The notes beneath the pieces were generated by a model. The model ran no database searches. It was not told where the DNA came from and saw only the letters and a list, made by a program, of their open reading frames with translations. From positions 9,920,001 to 9,984,000 of the forward strand of contig OW051492.1 of assembly GCA_932521035.1 (NCBI GenBank): a stretch of DNA of 64,000 bases, read 5' to 3'. Positions 1 to 11,181 of this stretch are shown here, piece after piece. The stretch is from Oscheius dolichura. Its lineage: Eukaryota > Nematoda > Chromadorea > Rhabditida > Rhabditidae. The first letter of the stretch is position 1; every line of letters starts with the position of its first letter. Both the position numbers and the translations under genes were made by a program.

Positions 1-167
1 CTATAGAAAAGCCGGACCAGCACAACCCTGGTCTGTACCAAAATGCGCTCACAAATTTCTAATTTTTCCCTTTTCGAATGCGAAGTGGGGTTCAGAGGTC
101 TGTCGCGCATCCGTTACATGACCCACACGATCTAATTCACGAATTTTGGATTCATTTTATTCGGATT

Positions 168-416
168 AAAGGAACCCACAGGGACCTAGGCGGGTTACTG
201 TAGCTGAAGAAAATGGGGCCGGGAAATCTACCGTTTCAAGAAAAACGGAATACAGCATCAGAACCGGCGTCAAAAACTGCATCGAATGAACTAGGTTTCA
301 GCCAGTTTCCCCTTTTCTGTGGCCAGTAATGTCGCAAAACAAAAACGCGTTTGCCTGATCGGGTGCAGTCGCTGCGGGACCATTGCACCCACGTCGAGGT
401 CCCTGTGGGTTCCTTT
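168..416. repeat. Short inverted-repeat element (MITE-like)
   Basis: The 20-bp end AAAGGAACCCACAGGGACCT at 168-187 recurs as its exact reverse complement at 397-416. The 209 bp between them contain no open frame that looks coding. Two perfect ends around non-coding DNA fit a non-autonomous DNA transposon; no target-site duplication was established. Confidence 0.6.
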
Positions 417-1195
417 AAGAAAATTGTTAAAATACAGTTTCTTGAGTAATGCTGAGATCGAGACGATGCCTTTTTTCGTAGTTGAATTTTCATCAATATC
501 GGGACATCATCAATAGGACGTTTTGTAGAAGAATCAGGATACAATTTTTCTGGCAACTTGGCCAACTTCGAATTAAAGTAAAGGAGAAGTGACGAAGGAG
601 AGAGGAATTCAATAGGCGCGGCATCGCTGAATAGAGCCTGGACCGGAAGAACCGTTCCCGATTTTTTCCAATGTTTATAAGGCCAATAATGGGCCAATAT
701 CCGGCCAATAATCTCTTTCCCTTCTTGATGAGGAAATTACCCAAAACAGTGCCGCTATTTTCCGGCATTGTTCAAGGTTATCCGACCAGAGGGGGTCAAT
801 TATCCTCTCCAATGGTGTCTAAAGAACAGAGCCGAGAAGTTTTCTCTAGGGATAAAACCAGCTACCTGTTGATCTAACGGATCAACTTGACGTGAAGTTG
901 TTGTTATTCACCCGCCATTCCATTGCCTTTGGAGATCAGACTTCGTTTTCCTCTGGCCCCGTTCCGAATATTCAAAGTTTCGTTGTTTATTCTCTCCCAG
1001 TTGGACAGAACAATGGCCACCGGTCACACGTCGACATAATGGGCACTGCGTCACGGCCAGTACTTCTTCTTCTTCCCCCTTATGTAACCGACCCCTTTTT
1101 TGAGTGCGGCGGCCGCCGGCCGCGCGGGGTGAGACTGGAACGCGATCTTAGGCTCTTGCCCACGAGTATAACTGGGTCAACCTAGAACAATAAAT
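417..1195. other. Intergenic, nothing recognised
   Basis: Short open frames exist on both strands, but none shows splice signals, a signal peptide or a recognisable domain. A GC-rich patch lies near 1105-1140. Confidence 0.4.
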
Positions 1196-1199
1196 TGCT

Positions 1200-1245
1200 G
1201 AAATATAACCCAAAATAGAGTTTTTGAGGTGAACATAGTGTTTCT
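1200..1245 (+). repeat. Short dispersed repeat, copy 1
   Basis: About 40 bp beginning ATATAACCCAAAATAGA, followed by a T-rich stretch and GGTGAA, is repeated with few changes at 5877-5920. It is probably a fragment of a dispersed repeat; function unknown. Confidence 0.5.
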
Positions 1246-1962
1246 ATCGACAACTCAGCAATTTCTTATTCTTATGGAATATAACCTATATCAGCTTGTC
1301 CGCCATAAAATTCTGAACAAGATAGACATTTAAAAAAATAAGCAAGGTCGAATTATTCGAGCGCAGGGCGCATTGGGTGAGTTTTTGGGTGCGGTGAGGG
1401 AGAACGTTGACCGTCTTTTGTTGTTGTGAGCGCCTGAGAAAAAAAATGCGTTGGAATTTCTGTGCGTCATTTGAGCTTTTGACTTTTTCTCGTATTTTTA
1501 CCATTTCATTTTGTATTTTTATGCTGCTTCTACTCATAATACATTGATCACGTTGCAATCAAGAAAATATGAAGGAATTATAGAAAAGAAAAAAGTGCTC
1601 CAAAATAAAAGTGCTAAAAATTCAAAGCGTGCGCATTTTTGTGTCTATCGCGTCCAAAAATTTCTGCAGGACTGTCCTTTAAAAAAGCAAAAACCTTTGA
1701 TCAGCACGAGACTCGAACCCTGGACCTCTCGCATGACGTGTAGGACAGACGAGGACAAGCAAAGCCACAAAAATGCATATTTATCACATGCTTGTCTGCT
1801 TAAAATTATATTTTTACTGCATACATTTTTCCTTTTCATGGTCTACGGTTTATTAAGCATACTTGAAGTCAATATTGTAAAAGTTAGTTGCAAATCGTTC
1901 TCTTATACAATTTATAGGAAGGGACTGCATTAAAATTCACTCAATCACTGATAAAGTATATT

Positions 1963-2679
1963 ATGGATCGAGCCACTAAATATGCTTTAAAAGATGTCGC
2001 TAAACAGTTTGAAGATATCTTGAAGACCAGGGTGCATTTGTTTAGTTCATCTTTGATAGAATACGTTTAGATTGGGTTTTTGATTAATGAAAGAATGCTG
2101 CATTTCCCAACACAAGTTGTGCCTCAGTCGTTCACTAGCCTAAGGCGAGTTTTTTAGTTTCGATCTTCTTTCTACTGTTCCATTTTTAGAGATGATCTCC
2201 ATAAGATGAAAAAACCTTACAAGCATGTTCTTTATATTCAGAAAATTCGTGTTCCAGAAGAAGTAAAAGAGGTGATACAATCATTTTTCTTTAAGTTAAA
2301 GGCTGTTTAAGAAAGATACATTATTAAATGATGGACAGAAGAAAAAGAAGAAAATAGGCAAAGCTGAGAAGAAAAGAGCTGTAGTGGACGCGTTAACTAA
2401 AGCTGAAGTTGTTTATGACAATGCAGAAGATGCCGAATTATTAAAAGTAGCGTTTTATTGTCATGTATATTGTTTTTGTAGCTAGAGGAGGGAACCGCCC
2501 ATCATTTTGATTATCCAGTTCATAACGACGTTGAAGCCGGGGGCAAATTTCACATAATTGAAAAAGAAGGGAAAAAGTGGTTGCCTTATCGCCGAGCCGT
2601 TCTTATGGATACTTCACGGTAATTTTTTTACTACAATTATCTTGCTTCTTCCAGGTTCAATGGTTCGTTGAAAAGATGA
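1963..2679 (+). CDS. Possible multi-exon small protein, function unknown
   Basis: I do not recognise this gene. Several coding-like exons share one strand: a first exon from the ATG at 1963 ([20 protein letters not shown]), an exon from about 2190 ([20 protein letters not shown]), a lysine-rich exon about 2295-2448, an exon 2483-2619 (containing [18 protein letters not shown] and [14 protein letters not shown]) and a short last exon ending FNGSLKR. The introns after 2448 (35 bp) and after about 2619 have good donors and acceptors. The first junctions could not be made to keep frame cleanly, so either the exon ends are wrong or the gene is damaged. The basic, lysine-rich middle and lack of a signal peptide suggest an intracellular protein. 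Confidence 0.4.
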
Positions 2680-2934
2680 CTACATTCGCAGAGTGATGAA
2701 CGATGATCTGTTTCGCTGTTATACTTTGCTTATACACATTGCTTGAATTTTATCTACTTGAATATACAGAACTTGAACTACAAAGATCAGTGATGGCTAA
2801 CCTTTGTTAAATGCCAAATTTTGTTCTCGAGCTGACGACTTACGAGCCTCATCACATTTTGCACCTGTTATGCTAGAAAAAGCGAACACGTTCATTAGAT
2901 TTCTTCTGATATTTAACCGTTTCTTATTGTTATT

Positions 2935-4212
2935 ATGGATAACTTAGATTTATTTTATCATATCAATGTATGCATTGCCGTTAATGTGAAATGTGTCTCG
3001 AATTCGACACATCTGGATATCGACGCGGATAGTACCTGCCTGCCGAGCGAGAAATGTATCAATGGAGAGTGCAGAATGTGAGTTTCCCTTATTTTTTTTC
3101 CGTAGAATGGGACAAATTATTAGCCAAACCCCGTTCTTTTCATGGAATTTGGAAACTTTGGATCCTTCGGTCTTCAACTAGTGGCGTTTTTTTAATGTTC
3201 ACATTTATATGTGAACATCTTGAAACTTTAGCTTCCGTCCCTTCCTGTCCATTGAGCAATCATGAAGCAAATCAGACTGTAGAATGTTTTGTTCTTCCAA
3301 TATAAACCAGTGTCTATCTCCGGCGACGTTGCGAGCGCTATAGACCAAAGAAACTGATAAATAGGGGCTCCTTTATTACTTTGTAGGGTGTAATTTTGGC
3401 AACATATTACATAAACATAGCGCTTTTAGTTTCAAAGGCTATACTTATTCTTTCGGTGAAACTTCCAGTGATTATGCTCTTGTTTGAATGGGAAAATTCA
3501 ATACGAGTCTCCTTTTTTTCCTTTATTTACTGAAAAGCAATCAGTTTTACTTTCTCGTCCCTCACATGCTAAACAATTGAACCTATGAAGAAGAAAAAGA
3601 ACTGGGCCGCAAAATTCTAACAAAGATTTTTAGTTTTTTTTTCCATTGGGAAGCACTATGCCAAGTAACAAATTATATAAGGGAATTGTTATAAGATACC
3701 CTGAAAACTGAAAGTTTAGCAAACTTTGGCCCGGAGAATATGGCTGCATAACGGATCTGGAATGTACTGCTCGTTGTCCAAATACGTATTGTGAGAAGAG
3801 GAAGAGTGACAAGAATGTGGCACAGTGTCAATGCAAGGATGGCCTGATGCTCTATGGACGTTGTTGTGAGTCTTTCTGCCATTTTTCGCTGATTTTACCC
3901 ATAAAAGGGTGATTAGGACAGTTTTCCCTTTCGTTACTTAGCGTTTATTTCCGTTTTATGGAGGCCATATAACTTTCATCTGGGAAGTTTTTATCAATCC
4001 GCGATCTGAATTTTGAACTGAACTTTTCTTGTTTTCTCTGGGCAATGGACCTGGTTTCTTCCAAAGAAAATACCCCAATTTCAGTCTCCCAATGTCCGAA
4101 AGGTTTCCACGAATCCGGAGCATACTGTATGCATGACGATGAGGACACATTCTGGACAGATGCCGACGCCCAGGATCAACTGAAGGCGCTACTCAACGCC
4201 GGCTCCTGCTAA
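2935..4212 (+). CDS. Cysteine-rich protein with EB-like modules (partial model)
   Basis: Three coding-like blocks lie on one strand. The first (2935-3079) ends in a Cys-rich stretch (CLPSEKCINGECR) before a GTGAGT donor. The second (about 3735-3869) has CITDLECTARCP, then CQCKDGLMLYGRCC and a GTGAGT donor. The third (about 4087-4212) begins after TTTCAG with QCPKGFHESGAYC and ends LLNAGSC and a stop. Cysteine spacing of the C-x4-C-x3-C plus C-x-C type resembles the nematode EB module of secreted proteins. No signal peptide was found at the ATG I used, so an upstream exon is likely missing, and the linkage of block one to block two across 650 bp is inferred. Confidence 0.5.
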
Positions 4213-4739
4213 CCGAATTCTCCACGTTTTAAGATTTATCGATTATCTAATAATTATTTCGATGCTATCGTGATATCTAACTGTAAATTATGCGAGTATT
4301 CCCCTCTGACCATATCCAAAAGAGAGAATCTCACCCGCCTGAATCTATCCTGGTGCATATTGAACCCATTTCTTTATAAGATTTCAATGTGAAAATAAAT
4401 ATCTTTTCATCTCTTCCGTCTTCAATCCACTGCAGCTACTATTTTGCAAAGAAAACCACTGTGTGATTCTTCATCCATGTTTCTTCCACATGTTTCACTT
4501 GTTCCCCTTCTACCGTACCCGCTGTTCGTCCACCATACATTTTCTGACTGTTCATCCATGTTTTCTCTGAACTCATTGTCCGAGCTTGTGTTTAATTCTA
4601 CCGATTGAGTTTCTCGGCATTTTCTTTTTGTCCTCTCAAAATATTGCTTTCCAATATAAGACGGATTGATTTTTTTAATGTTTATTAACAATTTTAACGA
4701 GTAGTTGCGCATACAAAATGGTTTTGTCTACAGTTTTCA
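4213..4739. other. Intergenic between convergent genes
   Basis: This is the shared 3' flank of the EB-like gene (plus) and the C-type lectin gene (minus). An AATAAA at about 4394 could serve the plus-strand gene. No other gene seen. Confidence 0.4.
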
Positions 4740-6226
4740 TCAAGTAGCGGCAATCATGCACAAAAGGTCATACTGAGCAGCATTACACGCGTTGTTGTAC
4801 CACTTACCAACATAGCCTGGATTTGCACCCATCTAAAACATAGCGGTCTTCTTCTAGATTTTTATATTTTTTACCAGCATGCAATTCGAACCAGCCATTG
4901 GATAGCCGGGAGAGCTCCAATTCTCATAGCCGTACTAAAGGATATTACATAACAATGAATGAAAGGAGACGTTACCATAGTTCCATCAGTCCAATACCAT
5001 GAGCCTAGCATCCCTGTCGGTGAATAACCACCTATGAAAACATAGTTATTCGTCGCAACATCAAGGAGACCTAGGAAGGAAATTCATTGGTTCGACTAAA
5101 TTGTTTCTAAATATATCGACAAATGATTCCAAATGTTCCTTCTAAGAACCGCTTTCTTCTTTAAAATCTAGGTGTAGCAGGGTATTTGGTCGCGGTGGTT
5201 CGATCAAACAATTGAGCCAAATGCTTTCTAAAAAAAGTTTACCCCCGTAGTGAACTCTTTTTGTACATTCCTGTCAAGCCACCTTTGAGTTCCTCTTTTC
5301 AAGATAGTGATTAATAGTTTTGCTCCATTTGCAAGGCCATAAAACCCAGACGCATTGATAAAATTAGTCGCCGTTCAAAAAAAAAATGAAACCTACTGGC
5401 GATAAAATCATTTTCATCCGCATTATGAATGGAAGCCAATGTTGCACCAGCCACCTGAGCATTACATTTCGCATTATCCACCGTTCCGATTGATGCTTCT
5501 ACAAGCAGATAGCAGAAATTGATGGCTGGATTGAGTACCCACAAGGGAGGACACACTGAAACACAGAAATTAAATAGGGACGACTGGAAATGGAGGGTTT
5601 TCACTGATCCCAATTCTGTAGCCTAAATAAACAAAGCGGCTTTTTTTTGTTCAGTTTTAGTCGAAAATGACTTTTGGCGCGCTCTTTCAAACCGCTCTAA
5701 CTCCTCTAAAGAACCACTTTCCGAGAGGCTATTATCGCTTTTCGCCACCTCATCAACCTCACCAAATGCTCGCCGCGTTTGATTAATTCGACCTTGCTTA
5801 TTTGTTTTGCTTCTATCAGAATTTTATGAAGAACAAGATGAAATAGGTTATGTTCCATGAAAATAAAGAGTCGTTTAGATATAACCCAAAATAGAATTTT
5901 TGGGGTGAAACTAGCGTTTTTGCAGATGGGTTGCTCACTTCCTGTTGTTGTGGTTGTAGTCGTCGTCGTGCTCGTCGTCGTCGATGTGGTCGATGTGGTC
6001 GTAGTTGGCTCGGCAGTTGCCTGACTGGTCGTTTCGGCCGTCATATCCAACACGGTCGTCAGTAAAACGGAGGTTGTCGCTTCCATCTCTTCCTCGTACA
6101 TATCGTCCGCTGGAAACCTCATTGAAAGAAGAATAAAATAGACTTACGGGTTACGGTAGGGATGCAGGAGGAGGCAAGGGGAAGACGGCATAGGAATAAA
6201 AGAAGAACAGCTCTAAAAGCAGCCAT
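4740..6226 (-). CDS. Secreted C-type lectin-domain protein with Thr-rich linker
   Basis: Read on the minus strand, the ATG at 6226 starts a signal peptide (MAAFRAVLLLFLCRLPLASS), followed after a 30-bp intron by a Ser/Thr-rich linker with long TTTTT and TTS runs (about 6118-5940), a likely site of O-glycosylation. A C-type lectin-like domain follows: CPPLWVLNPAINFCYLL and TLASIHNADENDFIAS (about 5560-5400), YVFIGGYSPTGMLGSWYWTD (about 5045-4985), YENWSSPGYPMAGSNCM (about 4935-4880) and a last exon ending YNNACNAAQYDLLCMIAAT. The WIGG-like block, the W-x-W-x-D core and the terminal cysteines are family hallmarks. Such proteins are abundant in nematodes, often in pathogen response or cuticle. 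The exact exon between the linker and the domain is uncertain. Confidence 0.75.
5877..5920 (+). repeat. Short dispersed repeat, copy 2
   Basis: Matches 1200-1245 (ATATAACCCAAAATAGA then T-rich and GGTGAA). It lies within the lectin gene, probably in an intron. Confidence 0.5.
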
Positions 6227-6713
6227 ATCACGCGCTAATCGGTCGGGATAACGGCGACGAGAAAGGGATACGCCTTTCACCGCAGCTACAGATCGCACCG
6301 CCATTGCACTTGCTAATCAAACGAGAAACAGAAAGGCTGGTGGCTAGCGCCCTGGCAGCCAGCGGTGCGAGAAAGATTTGATCGGGGATCGACTTATTGA
6401 TCCGTCCGAAACTGTTGTGGGAACAACCCGAAATGGCAACCGTAACGAAAGAAAACAACCTTTAAACAAAATTTTTCGGGGTTGACCTTATGCCGAAAGA
6501 GTCTCCGATGAGAAAATTAGTTTGATTTTGTTGTTGGCAAGAAGCCCTTATCTTCTATTCTCCTATCAATACCGCTCTGCCCCCTTCTCCCTTTTAACAA
6601 ACTTCTAGAACTTAATGGATTCCGGTAACTGTATTTATATCATATTTTACTTGTTGTTAAAGAAATCGTTCGTTTTACTTTAACCGAGATTACGAACAGA
6701 GAACAAATAGGAA
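6227..6713. other. Intergenic between divergent genes
   Basis: This lies upstream of the lectin gene. I see no gene or obvious TATA box. Confidence 0.3.
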
Positions 6714-6960
6714 ATGGAAGCGGAGGAAGGATTTATAAAGGAGATCAGCTATATTTTGGGTGAGTTTTAGAATTCCGTAAGTGTTTTTACAACTTTTTAG
6801 CATCGGCATCGAAACATTGTACGCCTGTTCGGAACTCTTTGGGACGGGGAGAATGCCGCAAATTATTTGGGTTATGTAATGGAATATATGGAAGAGAGCA
6901 CGCTTCACGATGGTTTGCCCCTTTATTTTAAACTGGAAACGATTTTTAAGTTATTTATAA
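6714..6960 (+). pseudogene. Protein kinase fragment (subdomains III-V)
   Basis: Translation gives EEGFIKEISYIL, then after an apparent intron HRHRNIVRLFGTLWDGENAA and YLGYVMEYMEESTLHDGL. This matches the end of helix C, the H-x-NIV-L-G strand and the hinge V-MEY of Ser/Thr or Tyr kinases; the hinge resembles TAK1-like kinases. The two blocks do not join in frame through the obvious splice sites. No glycine-rich loop, HRD or DFG block is visible nearby, although DNA continues on both sides. I call it a truncated relic, but an unannotated exon of a fragmented gene is possible. Confidence 0.5.
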
Positions 6961-7660
6961 CAAGATTAGAAGAGCCCAGCTTTATTGAGGACGCCCCTGT
7001 TGTGTGTTGGCCAAGGTTCTTCCTTCAAGGTCGGGTCAAGATCCGAATTTGAAAAAACGAATAGCGAAACCATTTTTAACCATTTTTTTGAGCTGAGGAG
7101 TTGAGAGTAGACTCATTCGAAAGAAATCATTTTGGACCTTGCGTTTTTGCTTGGTGGACGAACGCGGTTCCGTTTCTTCACCGACCTCCCGGGCTCCCCG
7201 ATACGGGGGGATAAAACAAATACTCCGGGAAATGTCGAACGCCTTTTATTTTGAGGACATTCGACCTGGGAAAGATAAAACACCCGCAAAGAGTAGAGTA
7301 CCTGCTACTGTTCGGACATTTAAGGAAACAATCTGACGTTGGAAAAACTGAAAATAATAAAATGTTAATCCAGAAAAAGGGGCCCGTTCTGCCGGTCTCC
7401 TTACTAATTTGGAAAGGCGGGAAACAGTTCTGCGGGCCGTAACTTGGACGAGCATTTTCCCTGGCTCGCAACTGACCTAAATTGTACACGAAATGGTGTT
7501 ATTTAATCGCTACGTTTGCCCTTGTTTTGGCCTTGTTTTACCGTGCTCCCCTCCTCTATTTGCTTATGACTTCATATGTCATGTATTTTTTACAGTTGTT
7601 TTCATACTTTTTCTCTAATTTTATACGTTCCACCCCCTGCTCCTCGGTGCTTTCTGGCGG
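6961..7660. other. Intergenic, no gene recognised
   Basis: Open frames here look like chance frames. The right end is the upstream region of the Gly-rich gene at 7727. Confidence 0.3.
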
Positions 7661-7667
7661 TATAAAA
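7661..7667 (+). promoter_or_regulatory. TATA box of the 7727 gene
   Basis: TATAAAAGCC begins 66 bp upstream of the ATG. Nearly the same box precedes the Gly-rich genes at 9504, 12657 and 17279, which suggests a shared promoter type. Confidence 0.7.
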
Positions 7668-7726
7668 GCCGGCCGCTATCCCAATGCAACAAGCTGCTCA
7701 GCTCTTCTTCTCTTCTTCTTCAAGCT

Positions 7727-8386
7727 ATGCAAGGCATCGTCCTCGTCTGCCTGGTGGCCGCCGCTTCGGCTCAAATCGTCTCGCCTGGAATTGGACTGGG
7801 AGGATATCCAGGAATTGGCGCTGGAATTGGAGCCTACCCTGGAATTGGAATCGGTGGATATCCCGGCATTGGAGGCTACCCCGGCCTTGGTGGAATTGGT
7901 GGAATTGGCGGCATTGGAGGATATCCTGGAATCGGTGTTGGAATCGGAGGCTACCCTGGTATTGGTGGCATTGGAGCCTACCCTGGAATCGGTGGCTACC
8001 CCGGCATTGGAGGATATCCTGGAATCGGTGGCTACCCCGGCATTGGAGGATATCCTGGAATCGGTGGCTACCCCGGCATTGGAGGATACCCTGGAATCGG
8101 TGGCTACCCAGGAATCGGAGGATATCCCGGCATCGGAGGCTACCCTACCGGACGCGTCACTGAACAGAGCCAGCAGAGCCAAGTCATTGACAGCCTCCTC
8201 TACCCCGGAATGGGATACAACCCATTGGCCGCTGGTCTCGGAGGTGGAATTGGACTTCCTTACGGATCTCCCTATGGTGCCCTTCCTTATGGAGCTGGAA
8301 TCGGCGCCGGAATTGGAGCATACCCTGGAATCGGAATCGGAGCTGGACTTCCCTATGGCGTTGTTGGATCCCCTATCGGAAAATAA
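7727..8386 (+). CDS. Secreted Gly-rich repeat protein (GYPGIG type)
   Basis: A single exon encodes 219 residues. The signal peptide MQGIVLVCLVAAASA is followed by about 125 residues of near-perfect GGYPGIG repeats, a short non-repetitive segment (TGRVTEQSQQSQVIDSLLYP), and a second Gly/Tyr/Pro-rich part. It ends SPIGK. A TATA box precedes it and AATAAA follows at 8433. The composition is like structural secreted proteins (cuticle, eggshell, silk-like or adhesive material) and like nematode Gly-rich small proteins; the actual role is unknown. The long frames on other strands here are shadows of the repeats. The ATG at 7727 is chosen because it starts the signal peptide. Confidence 0.85.
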   Translation: MQGIVLVCLVAAASAQIVSPGIGLGGYPGIGAGIGAYPGIGIGGYPGIGGYPGLGGIGGIGGIGGYPGIGVGIGGYPGIGGIGAYPGIGGYPGIGGYPGIGGYPGIGGYPGIGGYPGIGGYPGIGGYPGIGGYPGIGGYPTGRVTEQSQQSQVIDSLLYPGMGYNPLAAGLGGGIGLPYGSPYGALPYGAGIGAGIGAYPGIGIGAGLPYGVVGSPIGK

Positions 8387-8604
8387 TTCTACCCTGTGAT
8401 GTCTTGAATCTGTACAAATGTGCAAAAACTATAATAAACTTTCTCATAAACGTGATTTTTAAACTTTATTCTTCATTTTAAATGACTGTTAAGCATTGCA
8501 TATATTTCATCTGAAAATTGAATGATAAATGGGCGCTCAATCACAAATTTGCATTGCACACAGACTCTATAAAATATGTGTTTCTCTATTAAAAAACTGG
8601 AATG

Positions 8605-8908
8605 CTTACCCCACAACGGGCTGGCTCTTCAGTTCCTCCGGGCGTGACGAAAGCCCAACAGGTTCCACATCTGCCTTGGGGGTTCCTGCTGGGGTCTGAA
8701 AAAGATATATATACATCACAATTTAAAATTAGAACAGTTACTATGGAATAATAAGCAGGAATAAGCAGGATTTCAGTCAAAAACTCACCACGTCCGTGAA
8801 TTGGTTCTCTCCCTGAATGTAGCCACGATTCCTACGGTTAAACTTGTAGATGCTGTCCATTTCTCTTTTAGGTTCTCTGATTATCCGCATCAGAATCGTA
8901 TTGTATTC
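8605..8908 (-). CDS. Two possible exons of an unrecognised gene (minus strand)
   Basis: On the minus strand, an exon after an AAAG acceptor near 8908 reads YNTILMRIIREPKREMDSIY, then FNRRNRGYIQGENQFTDV, and ends at a GTGAGT donor near 8787. A second exon after TTTTTCAG near 8697 reads TPAGTPKADVEPVGLSSRPE and ends near a GTAAGC at 8608. The reading frame crosses the intron. No start or stop exon was found, and no family is recognised. It may be a gene fragment. Confidence 0.35.
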
Positions 8909-9436
8909 CTTTAAAAAGATTAATTAGACCTAAATGGGAATAATTCGAGCACAAAATGATAATTGGTCTCGGCACGCCTTTACTTCCCATTGGAAATGAA
9001 CTACAGTCTCGAAAATTAAAATAATATGGGGAATTTTAACGCTAAGCAAGTACTAAACCAGGAAGAAAATGAAATGGACAAGAAATTCCACAAGGGCGGC
9101 CCCACCGCTCAGTAGAAAGCGCCTGGGGGACGCAAAATCCCGTCTCCCATTCCAGGCGCCGATATAACCGGGAAAAGAGAGCTGTAAGGATACTGTATAC
9201 GGTATAAAATTGTTAAAATCGGCCTGAAGAAAATTACAGGCTCTTTCTGGTCAATTTGCACCTATTTCCAGCCTATTTTGACGTTTCAATTGGACCAAAC
9301 AAGGCTTCAAAGTTCGCTAGCCGATCTGGATATTGACACTTGGTTGTTTTACACGGCTTCTAATATTTGTCTATGACATGTTATATTTTTATTTTTCAGC
9401 CAAATTCTGAACATGAGTTCAGACCACTTTGGGTGG
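8909..9436. other. Intergenic, nothing recognised
   Basis: No coding-like frame. The right end is the promoter region of the 9504 gene. Confidence 0.3.
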
Positions 9437-9443
9437 TATAAAA
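9437..9443 (+). promoter_or_regulatory. TATA box of the 9504 gene
   Basis: TATAAAAGGC begins 67 bp before the ATG, the same spacing as for the 7727 gene. Confidence 0.65.
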
Positions 9444-9503
9444 GGCGGCTTCGTCGAAGAGAGAGCAACAAGCTCGCAGCAGCTTCTCCTCTTCTCCTCA
9501 ACC

Positions 9504-10388
9504 ATGCAATCTATCGTCATCCTGTGCCTTCTGGCCTCGGCTTCAGCTCAAATCGGCTCTCTTGGACTCAACGGAATTTCTGGCCTTTCTGGCCTCTCCG
9601 GCCTCTCCGGCCTCAGCGGGCTCAATCCCTACGCCTCGGCCGGCCTCTCCGGGCTGAATCCCCTCACTGCCTCCGCCGGACTCGGAGGAATCAACCCTCT
9701 GGCTAGTGCCGGTCTTGGGGGAATCAACTCGGCTGGACTCGGAGGATTCGGCGGGCTCTCTAGCTCCCTTCTGGGCAACAGACTCGGATTCCCTCAGACT
9801 TCTGGACTCGGTGGACTCGGCCAGCTCTCCGGACTCGGAGGATTGAATCAGCTCTCTGGACTGGGAGGAATCAATGGACTGACTGGAGGAATCGGAGGAA
9901 TTAATGGCTTCAATCCTCTTACCTCTGGTCTTGGTGGACTTAACCAGCTTTCTGGCCTTGGGGGAATCAACGGACTCTCTGGAATCAATGGACTCAATGG
10001 CTTCAATCCCCTTAGCCAAGGACTCGGAGGTTTGAATCAGTTCTCCGGACTCGGAGGAATCAATGGACTGAACTCCCTCGGCGGTGGACTCAATGGATTC
10101 AACCCCTTGACCCAGGGACTCGGTGGAATTAGCCAGCTCTCTGGACTGGGAGGAATCAACGGACTCTCCGGCTTCAACCCCCTGACTTCCGGCCTCGGAG
10201 GACTCAACCAGTTTTCCGGTCTCGGAGGACTCAACGGTCTCTCTGGTATCAATGGACTGTCTGGACTCGGTGGAATTAATCCCCTGGCCAGCTCTTTCGG
10301 TGGCCTCAATGCCCTCGGTGGAGCCGCTTCTCTCGGCTACAATGGACAAATCGGCTATCCCGGAATCAACGGCCTGGGAAGGAAGTAA
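9504..10388 (+). CDS. Secreted Gly/Leu/Asn-rich repeat protein (GLGGINGL type)
   Basis: A single exon encodes 294 residues from the ATG at 9504, which starts the signal peptide MQSIVILCLLASASA. An in-frame upstream start at 9429 would bury this signal. The mature part is built of short repeats such as SGLGGINGL, NPLTSGLGGLNQ and FNPLTQGLGG, alternating Gly-Leu with Asn/Ser. It ends NGLGRK. Two TGTACAAAA motifs follow the stop. No catalytic domain is present. It is a neighbour and relative of the 7727, 11751 and 12657 genes, probably from tandem duplication, and probably secreted structural material. The opposite-strand frame is a repeat shadow. Confidence 0.85.
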   Translation: MQSIVILCLLASASAQIGSLGLNGISGLSGLSGLSGLSGLNPYASAGLSGLNPLTASAGLGGINPLASAGLGGINSAGLGGFGGLSSSLLGNRLGFPQTSGLGGLGQLSGLGGLNQLSGLGGINGLTGGIGGINGFNPLTSGLGGLNQLSGLGGINGLSGINGLNGFNPLSQGLGGLNQFSGLGGINGLNSLGGGLNGFNPLTQGLGGISQLSGLGGINGLSGFNPLTSGLGGLNQFSGLGGLNGLSGINGLSGLGGINPLASSFGGLNALGGAASLGYNGQIGYPGINGLGRK

Positions 10389-10789
10389 ATACCCCCAAGT
10401 GATTCTGTAACTTGTGTGATTTTCGTGTACAAAATGTGTACAAAAACAAATGAATGATATTTTCCAATATATTTTCTTGTTTTTCGGGGTCATGTTAGCT
10501 AGAGGATTTCCGCCTCTTGTCCTCTCCATTGCCACTAATTTTAGTCCAACCTGGCTCATTATGGCGACCTTTCCAATTATCCTTCTCATAAAAGGAAGGT
10601 TTGCTGGTTATACAGTCATCCCGTCTGGGCCATACCAAGGATTACTCTCCCACCTAGCAGCCCCTCCTTTTCTTTCCTCTGGTAATAATTTTCCTTCCCG
10701 CCTGGCATATTTCCTGCCTCTTCTTCATCTAACTAGTGAAATAACCATATTTGCTCCTCTTTTAGATGGTATGCTTCTTTCTTTCCCTG
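10389..10789. other. 3' flank and intergenic DNA
   Basis: Contains the 3' UTR of the 9504 gene with two TGTACAAAA motifs at about 10424-10446. No gene recognised. Confidence 0.4.
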
Positions 10790-11060
10790 TAACTATTCGT
10801 CCACCTTTAAACTGGCATATATCCAGCGTATTGTCTATAACTACGTTATGCGTCAGGTGGTCGGTGAGATTCCTCGCTTCGAGCATTATGACCCCGGGCA
10901 CAGGTACCCGCTCCTCTCTACCTCCCCACCGGAGGAAACTGGAGCATATTGACGCCTGCGTCTACTGTTCTGTTCTACCACATGGTCTACCGGGCGATCT
11001 CCCACAAGGCCAACCGCTGGGCGAACCAGTCTTATCAGCCGCTAGGTGAGATCCTTCCAT
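10790..11060 (+). pseudogene. Gene-like fragment with LAYIQ exon start (copy 1)
   Basis: The stretch near 10813 translates to LAYIQRIVYNYVMRQVVGEI, PRFEHYDPGHRYPLL, then a break, and in another frame VLFYHMVYRAISHKANRWAN followed by QSYQPLG and a GTGAG donor. The LAYIQ start is shared with fragments near 56590, 57515, 61637 and 63011, each just after TTTTCAGT. I cannot name the family. The frame break suggests decay or an unseen intron. Confidence 0.35.
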
Positions 11061-11181
11061 TTTCAACCGATAAATTAATAAAGTTTGTTGATATGAATTC
11101 TTTATTTCTTTCTTTTATATTTATACATTTTTGTACACAAAACATATTGTGAGAAGGTGCTGTACATGATAAACAATAGGA

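Noticed and set aside
1696..1765. tRNA-like B box on the minus strand (GGGTTCGAGTCTC)
   Set aside because: The T-stem has only three of five pairs and no acceptor stem can be formed.
7482..8425. Long overlapping frames on both strands over the GYPGIG gene (305, 249 and 159 codons)
   Set aside because: They are shadows of the codon-biased Gly repeat; only the frame at 7727 has a signal peptide directly after a TATA box.
9543..10589. 348-codon minus-strand frame (Ser/Glu-rich)
   Set aside because: Antisense shadow of the 9504 repeats without start context or recognisable domain.
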